Positions 37,914 through 47,065 of a stretch of DNA of 64,000 nucleotides are shown here, piece after piece. Below the pieces are notes generated by a model. The model searched no databases. It was not told where the DNA came from and saw only the letters and a list, made by a program, of their open reading frames with translations. Location of the stretch: positions 6,235-70,234 of the forward strand of contig CAZUJF010000026.1 in the NCBI GenBank assembly GCA_964619955.1, given 5' to 3'. Source of the stretch: JACQFK01 sp964619955 (GTDB lineage: Bacteria; Planctomycetota; MHYJ01; JACPRB01). The number at the start of each line of letters is the position of its first letter. Position 1 is the first letter of the stretch. The position numbers were made by a program, and so were the translations under genes.

Positions 37914-38330
37914 ATGCCCGGAGTCGACGACCTCAAATACTACGAACTGACCCGCGCGCGCCTGGAGCACGAGGACGGCCTGATCGTCAACCGCCTCTCC
38001 TGGCTGATGGCGTCGCAGTCGTTCCTGTTCACGGCGTATGCGATCGTCACCAACGGGCCCCTCTCCCCGCCGTCGGGGCGCACCCTCCAGCTGCTGCACC
38101 TCGTCCCGCTCATCGGCGTGATTTCGACCGCCCTCATCTACGCCGGCGTGCTCGCCGCGGTGTGCGCCATGCGCTGGCTCCTGGCGGCCTACCGCGCCCG
38201 CATCCCCGATGAAGCGGCGCTCGGCGTTCCGCCGATCTTCACTCCCCAGCCCATCCGTCTCTGGGGCATGGCCGCGCCTTCATTCCTGCCCGCCGTCTTC
38301 CTGCTCGCCTGGCTCTTCCTGCTGCGGTAG
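37914..38330 (+). CDS. small multi-pass membrane protein
   Basis: 138 residues. A charged N-terminus (YYELTRARLEHEDGLIVNRLSW) is followed by a first membrane segment (about 38-54, SQSFLFTAYAIV), a second (about 65-90, LVPLIGVISTALIYAGVLAAV) and a third at the C-terminus (about 117-137). Proteins with this RLSWL-x-SQ-x-FLFTAYA pattern are, as far as I recall, a widespread uncharacterised family. It is divergent from the vapBC genes and ends five bases before the convergent glgC. Function unknown. Confidence 0.7.
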   Translation: MPGVDDLKYYELTRARLEHEDGLIVNRLSWLMASQSFLFTAYAIVTNGPLSPPSGRTLQLLHLVPLIGVISTALIYAGVLAAVCAMRWLLAAYRARIPDEAALGVPPIFTPQPIRLWGMAAPSFLPAVFLLAWLFLLR

Positions 38331-38335
38331 CCCCC

Positions 38336-39568
38336 CTACAACACCGTCCGCTTGGAAATCACCACGATGCCGCTTTCGGTCACCGTGAACTTCTTCCGGT
38401 CCTCCTCGGGGAAGAAGCCGATCTGCATGCCTTCGGGGATCACCACGTCCTTGTCGATGATCGCCCGGTGGATCTTCGCGTGCCGGCCGACCACCACGTT
38501 CTCGAAAATGATCGAGTCCGTCACCGTCGAGTAGCTGTTGATGCGCACGAACGGCGAGAGGATCGAGCGCTCCACCCGGCCGCCCGAGACGATGCAGCCC
38601 GGGGAGACCATCGAGTCCAGCGCCAGGCCCACCCGGCCCGGCTCCTGCTGCGCGAAGACGAACTTCGGCGGCGGCATCGTGATCGGCATCGTCCGGATCG
38701 GCCAGTCGTTATCGTACAGGTTCAGCTCCGGCGTCACCTGCACCAGATCCATGTTCGCGTCGAAATAGGCGTCGATCGTCCCGACGTCGCGCCAGTACTT
38801 CGACTCCTTCTTGTTGGCGTCCACGAAACTGAACGCGTAGAGCGGATTCGTCGCCAGCATCTGGGGCAGGATGTTCTTCCCGAAATCATGCGAGCTCTTC
38901 GGATCCCGCGCGTCCTCCTCGAGCATCTTGTACATGACCTTCGCGTTGAACACGTAGATGCCCATCGACGCGAGGCACATGTCCGGGCGCCCCGGCACCG
39001 GCTTCGGGTGTTCGGGCTTCTCCTCGAAACCGACGATCTTCCCGTGCTCGTCCGCCTGGATCACCCCGAACTGCCCCGCGGCCTCGCGGAGCGGGACCTC
39101 GACGCAGGCGACCGTCGCGTCCGCGCCCTTCTCGTTGTGGTAGCGCACGAGATGCCGGTAATCCATCTTGTAGATGTGGTCGCCGCCGAGGATCACGACG
39201 TTCTCGGGCTCCTCGTCCCGGAGCGCGAAGAGGTTCTGGTACACGGCGTCGGCGGTGCCGAGGTAGGAGTCCCCCGCGTGATACTGGGGCGGCAGCACCT
39301 CGAGGTACTCCCCCGCCGCGGGATTGAACATCAGCTGCCAGCCGTCGCGGATGTGCCGGTTCAGGGAGCGGGACCGGTACTGCACCAGCATGGAGATCTT
39401 CTTCAGGCCCGCGTTCACGCAGTTGGAGAGCGTGAAGTCGATGATCCGATAGATGCCTGCGAAAGGCACGGCGGGTTTCGCGCGGTCGCGCGTCAAGGGC
39501 TCGAGCCGCTGGCCGCGACCGCCCGCCAGGATCACGACCGCCGTCTTCGTCTGGTTCATTTCGCTCAC
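38336..39568 (-). CDS. glgC: glucose-1-phosphate adenylyltransferase
   Basis: 410 residues. The nucleotidyltransferase signature GGRGQRLEPLTRDRAKPAVPFAG sits at residues 15-37 (given here in two overlapping blocks of the family motif). The later EKPEHP block holds the glucose-1-phosphate-binding Lys/Glu, and a left-handed beta-helix C-terminus follows. It makes ADP-glucose, the donor for GlgA, and is normally the allosterically controlled step of glycogen synthesis. The frame starts with GTG at 39568; an ATG three codons later, spaced well from GGGGTGAG, is an alternative. Last gene of the cluster, six bases after the AspA-like gene. Confidence 0.94.
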   Translation of the reverse strand: MSEMNQTKTAVVILAGGRGQRLEPLTRDRAKPAVPFAGIYRIIDFTLSNCVNAGLKKISMLVQYRSRSLNRHIRDGWQLMFNPAAGEYLEVLPPQYHAGDSYLGTADAVYQNLFALRDEEPENVVILGGDHIYKMDYRHLVRYHNEKGADATVACVEVPLREAAGQFGVIQADEHGKIVGFEEKPEHPKPVPGRPDMCLASMGIYVFNAKVMYKMLEEDARDPKSSHDFGKNILPQMLATNPLYAFSFVDANKKESKYWRDVGTIDAYFDANMDLVQVTPELNLYDNDWPIRTMPITMPPPKFVFAQQEPGRVGLALDSMVSPGCIVSGGRVERSILSPFVRINSYSTVTDSIIFENVVVGRHAKIHRAIIDKDVVIPEGMQIGFFPEEDRKKFTVTESGIVVISKRTVL

Positions 39569-39574
39569 CCCGAC

Positions 39575-40573
39575 CTACTCGAACACCAGCGGCCGGCGCT
39601 CCAGCAGCTTCCGGAGCACCGGCAGACGCGACCCCAGCGACACCAGATGGCACACCGCGCTTCCGGGCAGCACCATGGGGACCGTCGTCACCCCGACCAC
39701 GAGCCCGCTGTGGGGCGCCTTGATCCGTCCCAGCTCCGTCCCGAACGGCGTCGTGTTCACCGCCACCGTGGCGCCCTTTTCGATTATATCACCGGGCTGC
39801 ACCTGCACGTTGAGGATGCCCCCCTTCCCGGCCCGCAGCCATTTGTGGTCCGCGATGACGATCTGGAAGGCGGGCGAGGTCCGCTCGAAATCCATCATCT
39901 TCAGGTCGCCCAGCACGTTGCGGATGCCCTCCAGCCCCCGCCGGATCAGCTTCTTCTGGAACTTGAGCGGCTCCCCCGCCTCGTACACGATCGTGGGCAC
40001 CCCCGCCGCGGAGGCCGCGCGCCGCAGCATGCCCTCATCGCCCGGCATGTCGAAGATCACCTCGCAGCCGAACGCCACGGCCAGGCGCCGCAGCACCGGG
40101 CTCCGCATGTCCGAGCGGACGTGGGGCAGGTTCGTCCGCCCCGTCGCCGCCGTGTGCAGGTCGATCCCGAAGTCCGAGATCTTCACGATCTTCGTGAAGA
40201 TCGCCTCCGCGATCTGGGAGGCCATCGAGCCCCGGTCCTTCCCGGGGAAATAGCGGTTCAGGTCGCGCCCGTCCGGCAGATCCCGCGTCATCGACGTGAA
40301 GGAGATGGAATTCGCGATCAGGACCAGGATCAGCGTCCCCTGCAGGCGCGCGGGATCCACGGCCGCGCGGAGCTGCCGGATCATGTCCACGCCGTTGATC
40401 TCGTTGCCGTGCACGGCGGCGGTGACGTAGACCACCGGCCCCGGACGCGACCCGTGGATCACCGTGACCGGGATGAAGACCGGGGTCGCGGTGTAGAACT
40501 CGCTGATGCGGATCTTGAGGTCCTTGCGCGAGCCCGGCCTCACGCGCATCCCGGCGATGTCGAAGGCCTTCAT
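39575..40573 (-). CDS. succinylglutamate desuccinylase/aspartoacylase-family zinc carboxypeptidase
   Basis: 332 residues. Zinc ligands are visible as HGNE (AAVHGNEINGVDM, about residue 55) and a later His in GIDLHTAATG; the catalytic Glu is in VYEAGEP. The family cleaves amide bonds of acylated or glutamylated amino acids. Its start codon overlaps the rimK-like stop (ATGA). RimK-type ligases and this hydrolase family are often neighbours, which suggests addition and removal of amino-acid tags. Here the pair sits inside a glycogen operon. The substrate is unknown. Confidence 0.88.
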   Translation of the reverse strand: MKAFDIAGMRVRPGSRKDLKIRISEFYTATPVFIPVTVIHGSRPGPVVYVTAAVHGNEINGVDMIRQLRAAVDPARLQGTLILVLIANSISFTSMTRDLPDGRDLNRYFPGKDRGSMASQIAEAIFTKIVKISDFGIDLHTAATGRTNLPHVRSDMRSPVLRRLAVAFGCEVIFDMPGDEGMLRRAASAAGVPTIVYEAGEPLKFQKKLIRRGLEGIRNVLGDLKMMDFERTSPAFQIVIADHKWLRAGKGGILNVQVQPGDIIEKGATVAVNTTPFGTELGRIKAPHSGLVVGVTTVPMVLPGSAVCHLVSLGSRLPVLRKLLERRPLVFE

Positions 40574-41439
40574 CGGCGCGCCGCCGCCTGGATGAACATC
40601 CTCGCGACGTTCAGTCCCGTGGCCTCCTCGAGCCCTTCGAAACCCGGCGAGGCGTTCACCTCGATCACTAGCGGGCCGCCCGCCGACTCCAGGATGTCGA
40701 CCCCGGCGAGCCGGAGCCCGATCGCCGCCGCGGCCCGCACCGCCGCGCGCGCGAACTCCCTGGAAAGCTTCACCGGCTCCCCCATGCCCCCGCGGTGGAT
40801 GTTCGAGCGGAACTCCCCCTCGCGGCCGATACGGCGCATCGACGCGCGCACCTCGCCGTCGATCACCAGCGCGCGCACGTCGCGGGCCTTGGATTCGGAG
40901 ACGAAGCGCTGGATCAGGATGTCCTCGCCCAGGCTCCAGATGGTCTCGAGCATCGACGCCGCCGACGCCCGGCTCTCCGCCAGGATGACCCCCGTGCCCT
41001 GCGTGCCGCGCAGCAGCTTCAGGATCAGCGGCGGCCCCCCCACCAGGCGGATCAGGCGGTCCAGGTCCTTCGGATACCTCGACACCAGCGTGTCGGGCAC
41101 CGGCACCCCCTTCGCCGCCAGGAACTGCAGACACGCCAGCTTGTTCTTCGCGCGGTCGATCGCCTCGGGGCCGTTCACCACCGGGACCTTCATGAGTTCG
41201 AACTGCCGGATCACCGCGATCGCGTAGGCGGTCCCCGCCGTGCCCACCCGCGGCAGCACCGCCTGGGGGGTGGCGTAGGGCCTGCCGTTCACGAGCACGG
41301 CGGGATGCCGGCCGTGCAGATGCAGCACGCACTTCAGCGGATCCACCACGTCGACCTTGTGGCCCAGTTTCACCCCCTCCTCGCGCAGGCGGCGCGTCGA
41401 GTAGAGCGAGCGCTTCCGGGACAGGACCAGGATCCTCAT
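40570..41439 (-). CDS. RimK-like ATP-grasp ligase
   Basis: 289 residues, complete ATP-grasp fold. The N-terminal domain (MRILVLSRKRSLYSTRRLRE) is followed by LVNGRPYATPQAVLPRVG. ATP-binding strands are in KLLRGTQGTGVILAES, and the metal-binding end is VDILESAGGPLVIEVNASPG. RimK adds glutamates to ribosomal protein S6 in E. coli, but homologues modify other targets, so the acceptor is unknown. Four-base ATGA overlaps link it to glgA before it and to the AspA-like gene after it. Confidence 0.88.
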   Translation of the reverse strand: MRILVLSRKRSLYSTRRLREEGVKLGHKVDVVDPLKCVLHLHGRHPAVLVNGRPYATPQAVLPRVGTAGTAYAIAVIRQFELMKVPVVNGPEAIDRAKNKLACLQFLAAKGVPVPDTLVSRYPKDLDRLIRLVGGPPLILKLLRGTQGTGVILAESRASAASMLETIWSLGEDILIQRFVSESKARDVRALVIDGEVRASMRRIGREGEFRSNIHRGGMGEPVKLSREFARAAVRAAAAIGLRLAGVDILESAGGPLVIEVNASPGFEGLEEATGLNVARMFIQAAARR

Positions 41440-42851
41440 CGGGGCTTCCCCGTCAGCAGCGACTCGTACAGGCGGAGATATTCCTTCGCCGAGGCGTCCC
41501 AGCTGAAATCTTTCGCCATGCCCGCCCGCTGCAGCTGCGCCCAGCGCGACGGCGCCCGGTAGGCCGCGATCCCCTGGTCCAGCGCCCAGAGCAGCCCGGC
41601 CGGGGTGGCGTGGTCGAAACGGAAGCCGGTCACGCCGTGGGCCACCGTGTCGACCAGCCCGCCCGTGGACCGGACGACCGGCACGGTCCCGTAGCGCAGG
41701 GCATAAATCTGAGTCAGGCCGCAGGGCTCGTATCTAGAGGGGACCGCGAGCAGATCGCTCCCCGCGATGATCCGGTGCGCGAACGCGTTGTCGAACCCCA
41801 CCTGGACGAAGGCCTTGCTCCCGAGACGGGAGGCCAGCCAGCGCACCCCGTCCTCGAGCCCATGCTCGCCGCTGCCCAGGACGACCAGCTGCACGTCCCG
41901 GGCCGCCAGCCCCTCCGCGGCGCCCAGGAGCAGGTCGACGCCCTTCTGCTGCGCGAGGCGGCCCACCATCGCCACCACCGGGACGTCCCCCCGCACCGGC
42001 AGGCCGCAGCGACGCTGCAGTTCCGCCTTGCACACGGCCTTCCCGGCCAGGTCCCTCGCCGAATATTTCGCCGGCAGAAACGCGTCCTTCGAGGGATTCC
42101 ATTCGTCGCGGTCCACCCCGTTCAGGATGCCGCTCAGCGATCCCACGCGGTCCCGCAGCAGTCCGTCCATGCCGTAACCGTACTCCGGCGTCAGGATCTC
42201 CTTCGCGTAGGTCGGGCTCACCGTCGTCAGCGCGTCCGCGTGCACGAGCCCGCCCTTCAGGAGATTGAGGTCGTCGTAGCACTCCAGCTCCCGCGCCGTG
42301 AAGCGTTCCCATCCGAAACCGGTGACGGGAAGATCCCCCTTCCAGAAGCGGCCCTGGTACGCGAGGTTGTGGATCGTCAGCACGCTTTTCGTCTTCGGGA
42401 ACGCCGGGAAATACCAGCTCTTGAGATGCAGGGGCACGATCGCGGTCTGCCAGTCGTGCACGTGGACGATGTCCCAGGTCTTGCCCGTCTGGATCAGGAA
42501 CTCCAGGGCCGCCCGGGAGAGGAACGTGAAGCGCGCCAGGTTGTCCGGATAATCGCGCCCGCCTTCGCCGTACAGCCCGGGACGGCTGAAGAACACGTCG
42601 TGCTCGATGAAGTGATGGATCCCGTGGCGGCGCACGGCCCCCCAGGCCGTCCGGCCGAATCCCAGCGGGACCGAGACCAGGTTGGGCAGGGCCTCCAGCG
42701 GGAAGCCGCGCACCGCGGGGTACAGGGGGGAAACGACCGCCACTTCCGCGCCGAGCTTCTCCAGGGCGGGGGGCAGCGCCCCGGCGACGTCCGCCAGCCC
42801 GCCCGTCTTCGAATACGGGACGACCTCGGACGAGATGAAAGCGATGCGCAC
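41436..42851 (-). CDS. glgA: glycogen synthase (ADP-glucose)
   Basis: 471 residues. The N-terminal ADP-glucose site KTGGLADVAGALP is present at about 15-27, and the C-terminal GT-B domain carries VGRLAQQKGVDLLL and SRYEPCGLTQIYALRYGTVP. It extends alpha-1,4-glucan chains. The GTG at 42851, eight bases after AAGGAG, is chosen over an upstream ATG because VRIAFISSEVVPYSKTGG is the canonical N-terminus. Overlaps rimK by four bases. No glgB branching-enzyme gene is visible in the window. Confidence 0.95.
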   Translation of the reverse strand: MRIAFISSEVVPYSKTGGLADVAGALPPALEKLGAEVAVVSPLYPAVRGFPLEALPNLVSVPLGFGRTAWGAVRRHGIHHFIEHDVFFSRPGLYGEGGRDYPDNLARFTFLSRAALEFLIQTGKTWDIVHVHDWQTAIVPLHLKSWYFPAFPKTKSVLTIHNLAYQGRFWKGDLPVTGFGWERFTARELECYDDLNLLKGGLVHADALTTVSPTYAKEILTPEYGYGMDGLLRDRVGSLSGILNGVDRDEWNPSKDAFLPAKYSARDLAGKAVCKAELQRRCGLPVRGDVPVVAMVGRLAQQKGVDLLLGAAEGLAARDVQLVVLGSGEHGLEDGVRWLASRLGSKAFVQVGFDNAFAHRIIAGSDLLAVPSRYEPCGLTQIYALRYGTVPVVRSTGGLVDTVAHGVTGFRFDHATPAGLLWALDQGIAAYRAPSRWAQLQRAGMAKDFSWDASAKEYLRLYESLLTGKPR

Positions 42852-42963
42852 CGTGCGGTCTCCTTGTGGCGAGTCAACGTCGTTTCGAGCAGGTGAAGCG
42901 GGGGCCCTCCCCGCCGTCAACCGGCCTTTCAACCCGTCGGCTCACTCCCATCGAACCACTGCA

Positions 42964-43950
42964 TCAGACCTTGAGTTCGCGAAGGTACGCGGCCCCCTGC
43001 TCGGGGGGCACGGGGTTGATGTAGAACCCGCTGCCCCACTCGAAGCCCGCCACGCCCGTGATGCGCGGGATGATCTCGAAATGCCAGTGGTAGTGGTCCA
43101 GGGGCCGCGCGTTCAGCGGGCTCGTGTGGATCAGGTAGTTGTACGGCGGGGCGCTCACCGCCTTCTCGATCTTCGCGATCACCGTCCGGAGGCAGCGCCC
43201 CAGCTCCATGAGCAGGCTGTCGTCGGTCATCTCGTAGTGCGACAGGTGGCGGCGCGGCAGCACGTGGGTCTCGAACGGAAAGCGCGCGGCGAAGGGCGCG
43301 AAGGCGACGAAGTTCGGCGTCTCGAGCACCAGGCGCGTCCCCGACTGGAGCTCCTGCGCGACCATGTCGCAGAGCAGGCAGCGGTCGCGGTGCTCGAAGT
43401 ACTCCCGGCAGCGGCGGATCTCCGTGTCCACCGCCAGCGGCACGATCGGCGTCGCGATCAGCTGCGAATGCGTGTGCTCGAGGGAGGCCCCCGCCTTCTC
43501 GCGGACGTTCTTGAAGATGAGGGCGTACACCAGCCGCACGTCGTTGCGCAGGTCGAGCAGCCGCTGCTTGTAGAGCCACAGGACGTCGCGCACCTCGTCG
43601 TCCGCGAGGTCCGTCAGCGACACGACATGGCGCGGCGTCTCGATGACCACCTCGTGCGCGCCGACGCCGTTCATGAGGTCGTACATGCCCTCGGCGCGCT
43701 TGTCGAGGCCGCCCTCCACCATGAGCGCCGGGAACTTGTTCGAGACCACCCGGGCCCGCCACGCCGCGCCCGAGCGCACGGCCGCGATCTCGCGCGGCGT
43801 CATGTGCTCCTGGCCCGGACAGAAGGCGCAGGGATTGGACCGTTGCGCCCCCACCCGGTCGGCGTGGGCCCATTCGTCCGGGCGTTTCGCCCGCTCGGAG
43901 GCGATGATCACCCAGCGGGAGGAAACGGGGTCGCGGCGCAGTTCAGGCAC
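42964..43950 (-). CDS. galT: galactose-1-phosphate uridylyltransferase
   Basis: 328 residues of the HIT-superfamily GalT fold. The N-terminal half has DPVSSRWVIIASERAKRP and a zinc-type CxxC (CAFCPGQ). The central EHTHSQLIA and C-terminal HWHFEIIPRITG carry the histidine active sites. Classical GalT has HPHGQ; the variant here (HTHSQ) matches the broader GalT group that may act as a sugar-1-phosphate adenylyl- or uridylyltransferase. It sits ten bases after the GH57 gene and 112 bases before glgA, so it probably feeds hexose-1-phosphate into the same pathway. Confidence 0.85.
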   Translation of the reverse strand: MPELRRDPVSSRWVIIASERAKRPDEWAHADRVGAQRSNPCAFCPGQEHMTPREIAAVRSGAAWRARVVSNKFPALMVEGGLDKRAEGMYDLMNGVGAHEVVIETPRHVVSLTDLADDEVRDVLWLYKQRLLDLRNDVRLVYALIFKNVREKAGASLEHTHSQLIATPIVPLAVDTEIRRCREYFEHRDRCLLCDMVAQELQSGTRLVLETPNFVAFAPFAARFPFETHVLPRRHLSHYEMTDDSLLMELGRCLRTVIAKIEKAVSAPPYNYLIHTSPLNARPLDHYHWHFEIIPRITGVAGFEWGSGFYINPVPPEQGAAYLRELKV

Positions 43951-43959
43951 GAAATCCTC

Positions 43960-45891
43960 TTATACCTGCCAGTTTACCTTCTCGTAGTCGGTCCCGGGCA
44001 CCCGGAACGACAGCGGAATCAGCGTCGGGATCCGGACCGGCACCCCGGCCGTCCGTTCGTACTCGAGGAAGAACTCGATCTCCTCCCCGCGGATCAGCCC
44101 CAGTTCGTCGAAGGGGATGCCGGCCTCGAAGATCTCGTCGACGACGCCCTCGAGCTTCAGCGTCTTCTGCCGGGGGCGCGTGACGACGATCCGCAGCTCC
44201 CCCGATCCCATGATGTCGCGCGGGCTCACGCCCTTCCGGAAGTCCAGCCTCAGGAGCAGCCGCTCGAGATCGAAACCGAAGTAGACGTCGCTCAGGAAGG
44301 ACGACTCCCCCGCCAGCGCGCCGTATTCGCGGGACATGTCGTAATGGCCGGCCGCGATCCATTCGAAGTAGTCGCTGCGGCGGCCGTCCAGGCGCACGTT
44401 GAGCGCGGCCTCCGGCCATTTCACCCGGGTCTCGCCGCGCACCTGCTTGACCGGCCGCATCAGATCGTCCGGCCACGGCTTCCCGATGATCTTGTAGATG
44501 TTCATCAGATGCCGGCGGAACAGCGCGTCGAATTCCGCGTCCTGCGCGCTCGTGAAATCCTCGCCGAACCACCAGTACCAGTCGCTGCCCTCGGCGGCCC
44601 TCAGACACTCCCAGGCGAGTTCGGAGGTCGATCCATCCAGGTCCCGGTAGGCCCGGCCGAGCATCTCCCAGCCCCGGCGGTCCTCGGGATGCCCGATCCA
44701 GACCCCGAAGTTCCGGTTGATCCACGAGCCCGCGGTCAGCCCGCCGATGTCGCCCTGGGAGGACAATTCGGACATGGTCACGGTCCGGATGTTCGGATGT
44801 CCTGAGAGCGACTTGAAAAGGGCCCGCAGGAACGCGACCCCGCCGTCCGGGTAATGCTCCCAGGGGTTCTCGCCGTCGAGGATGACCGGCACGGGGCCGG
44901 AGCGGCCCTCGAGGCGCCGGATGAAATCGGCGGCGGCATCCGCCGGATCCATGCTCTTGTAGGTGAAGCCGAGCAGATTGGAAAGCGCGGTGTCCCGGAA
45001 CGCCACCTTGAGCCCGTGAAGGGTGCGCACGCCCGGCTCCCCGATGATCGCCTGGTCGGTGGCCGCCCACTCGGCGCCCGCCGCGCGGAACAACGCGCAC
45101 GCCTCGTTGCTGACGGAACCCTCGGAGGGCCAGAAGCCCCGGGGCCGGCGGCCGAAATAGCGCTCCCCCGCGTCGAGCGCGCGCCGCACCTGGACCTCCG
45201 CCTCGCCGCGGAACGACGGGGCGTTCGGCAGGGGCAGGTCGGGGATCGCCTCGCGGGCGCTGCCGAAATCGCAAAGCAGCGGAACGATGGGGTGGTAGTA
45301 GGGGCTCACGCAAAGTTCGACCCGGGGATGCAGCGCGCTCCAGCGCGGCAGGATGCGGGCCAGCACCTCGCGCGTGGCCGCAAGCAGGACCTGCTTGTCC
45401 TCCTCGCCGTAGCCCCGGCCCTTCTTCCGCAATTCGCGGGCGGCGTCCTCCAGCGGATGGATCCACGCCAGGTTCGCCAGCACCTGCAGATCGCGGAAGT
45501 CGCCTTCGCGGAAGGTCTTCTTCGCGCGATGCATCTCCAGAAGCTCCCGGTAGCGGGGATAGACCCCGACGACGCTGTCCGGATGCGCCCAGAAGAACGT
45601 CGACAGCATCGCCGCCTTCTGCTCCTCGTCGAGCTCCGCGGCGGGGACCAGGGACAACTCCTGCATGTCGTCCGTCGCCCCGTCCACGTAGGCCTGAAGC
45701 TGGTCCAGCAGGACGGGGCTGAAGTTCGTCGTGCAGCGGATCTCGGGGAACTCCTCGAGCAGGGCCGCCAGACCGGTGTAATCCTTCAATCCGTGCAGGC
45801 GCACCCAGGGCATCAGGATCTTCCCGGAGGGGAGGTCCCGGTAACAGGGCTGGTGGAAATGCCAGAGAAACGCGAGTTCGACGTGACCCAT
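43960..45891 (-). CDS. glycoside hydrolase family 57 (alpha-amylase/amylopullulanase type)
   Basis: 643 residues. The GH57 regions are clear: WHFHQPCY at residues 10-17, the PWVRLHGLKDY block, FWPSEGSVSNE with the expected nucleophile Glu, and VILDGENPWEHY with the acid/base Asp. There is no signal peptide, so it is cytoplasmic and likely acts on stored alpha-glucan. The C-terminal 200 residues form the usual DUF1925/1926-like beta region. It starts the glucan cluster, with TATAAT (45912-45907, minus) 15 bases upstream and no evident ribosome-binding site. Confidence 0.9.
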   Translation of the reverse strand: MGHVELAFLWHFHQPCYRDLPSGKILMPWVRLHGLKDYTGLAALLEEFPEIRCTTNFSPVLLDQLQAYVDGATDDMQELSLVPAAELDEEQKAAMLSTFFWAHPDSVVGVYPRYRELLEMHRAKKTFREGDFRDLQVLANLAWIHPLEDAARELRKKGRGYGEEDKQVLLAATREVLARILPRWSALHPRVELCVSPYYHPIVPLLCDFGSAREAIPDLPLPNAPSFRGEAEVQVRRALDAGERYFGRRPRGFWPSEGSVSNEACALFRAAGAEWAATDQAIIGEPGVRTLHGLKVAFRDTALSNLLGFTYKSMDPADAAADFIRRLEGRSGPVPVILDGENPWEHYPDGGVAFLRALFKSLSGHPNIRTVTMSELSSQGDIGGLTAGSWINRNFGVWIGHPEDRRGWEMLGRAYRDLDGSTSELAWECLRAAEGSDWYWWFGEDFTSAQDAEFDALFRRHLMNIYKIIGKPWPDDLMRPVKQVRGETRVKWPEAALNVRLDGRRSDYFEWIAAGHYDMSREYGALAGESSFLSDVYFGFDLERLLLRLDFRKGVSPRDIMGSGELRIVVTRPRQKTLKLEGVVDEIFEAGIPFDELGLIRGEEIEFFLEYERTAGVPVRIPTLIPLSFRVPGTDYEKVNWQV

Positions 45892-45906
45892 GCGACTTGG
45901 GTTTGA

Positions 45907-45949
45907 ATTATAGCCCTCGAGAGGGCTTCGGTCATCACTTTCCTATAAT
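45907..45949. promoter_or_regulatory. divergent promoters flanking a palindrome
   Basis: A minus-strand TATAAT (45912-45907) faces the GH57 gene and a plus-strand TATAAT (45944-45949) faces the cytochrome gene, eight bases before its ATG. Between them lies the inverted repeat AGCCCTC (45912-45918) and GAGGGCT (45921-45927) with a two-base centre. It could be an operator shared by the two genes. Confidence 0.5.
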
Positions 45950-45957
45950 GCAGCCCC

Positions 45958-47058
45958 ATGAAAGGCCTCTGTGTCGGACTCCTGCTGGCGGCCGTCCTCG
46001 CGGCCGGCGCCCAGGATTCCGAACTGCGTCTGCGGCGCCGCATCCCCTGGTCCGAGGTGAAGGTCCAGCCCCGCACCCAGACCCCCGCCGCGCTCGCCGA
46101 TCTCGGCGACCGCCTCTACGGATGGAACTGCCTCCCCTGCCACGGACCCGACGGCAAGGGGGACGGCCCCGAGGCGCTGCGCCGGGGACTGCGCCCGCGC
46201 GATTTCACCCGGGGCGGCTTCAAACTCAAGACCTCGCTTCCGGACGAGATGCCCTTCGACGAGGACCTCTACCGCACCGTGAGCGCCGGCATCGCGGCCG
46301 GCGGCATGCCCGCCCACGGCGATTTCGGCGGCGACCAGATCTGGGCCCTCGTGGACCGGATCAAGGATCTCTCCGACGTCGTCGTCGAGGGGAGAAGACT
46401 CTTCAACCACTTCCAGCGCTCGCCCGCGCGGAACCGCCTTCCGATCCCGCGGGATCGTGCGCCCGACCCGGCCCGCGGCGCGGACGCCTACCGGCGACTC
46501 CAGTGCGCCCGCTGCCACGGCGATCGGGGCCGCGGAGACGGCCCGGCGGCCGCGACGCTCGTCGATGCGGACGGCCGCCCCATGGGCCTGCCGGATCTCA
46601 CCCGGGGAGAGATCGCGTTCAAGGCCGGCGCCGCGGCCGAAGATCTCTTCCGCATCCTGAGCACCGGCATGCCGGGCACGCCGATGCCGTCCTTCCACGG
46701 CGTCTGCCCCCCCGGAGAGCTCTGGGATCTGGCCGGTCATCTGCGTTCGCTGTACGTCCCCGTCAAACCCGGCGAGCAGGTCTACCTCGCGCTGGGCTGC
46801 CAGAGCTGCCACAGCATCGGACGAGGGCGGCTCGTGGGGCCGGATCTGGCCGGCGTCCTGCAGCGGCACGACCCCGAGTGGCTCCGCCGCTGGCTCAAGG
46901 ATCCCACGTCCATGATGATCACGGATCCGAAGGCCCGGGAACTGGTCCGCCAGTTCACGGTGCAGATGCCCAATCTGAATCTGAACGACGCCGAAATCGG
47001 CGCCCTTTTGGACTACTTCGCGACGTTCCCTAAAGAGCCCTTGAAAGAGGAGAAATGA
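45958..47058 (+). CDS. exported tri-heme cytochrome c
   Basis: 366 residues. The signal peptide MKGLCVGLLLAAVLAAGA gives a likely cut before QD. Three c-heme sites follow, CLPCH (58-62), CARCH (183-187) and CQSCH (281-285), each in its own cytochrome c-like fold with distal Met candidates such as GGMPAHG and GTPMPSFHG. It is a periplasmic electron carrier, donor and acceptor unknown. A propeller protein gene follows eight bases downstream, so the two may form a redox unit. TATAAT lies eight bases before the ATG with no ribosome-binding site. Confidence 0.88.
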   Translation: MKGLCVGLLLAAVLAAGAQDSELRLRRRIPWSEVKVQPRTQTPAALADLGDRLYGWNCLPCHGPDGKGDGPEALRRGLRPRDFTRGGFKLKTSLPDEMPFDEDLYRTVSAGIAAGGMPAHGDFGGDQIWALVDRIKDLSDVVVEGRRLFNHFQRSPARNRLPIPRDRAPDPARGADAYRRLQCARCHGDRGRGDGPAAATLVDADGRPMGLPDLTRGEIAFKAGAAAEDLFRILSTGMPGTPMPSFHGVCPPGELWDLAGHLRSLYVPVKPGEQVYLALGCQSCHSIGRGRLVGPDLAGVLQRHDPEWLRRWLKDPTSMMITDPKARELVRQFTVQMPNLNLNDAEIGALLDYFATFPKEPLKEEK

Positions 47059-47065
47059 ACCCTTG

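Noticed and set aside
38468..41227. Very long plus-strand frame (over 900 codons) opposite glgC, the AspA-like gene and rimK
   Set aside because: It is a GC-rich shadow of well-recognised minus-strand genes, with low-complexity Arg/His/Leu composition and no family motif.
42852..42963. Possible terminator in the galT-glgA gap (GCGGGG ... CCCCGC)
   Set aside because: The stem is short and is not followed by a T-run in the direction of transcription; the gap more likely holds the glgA ribosome-binding region only.
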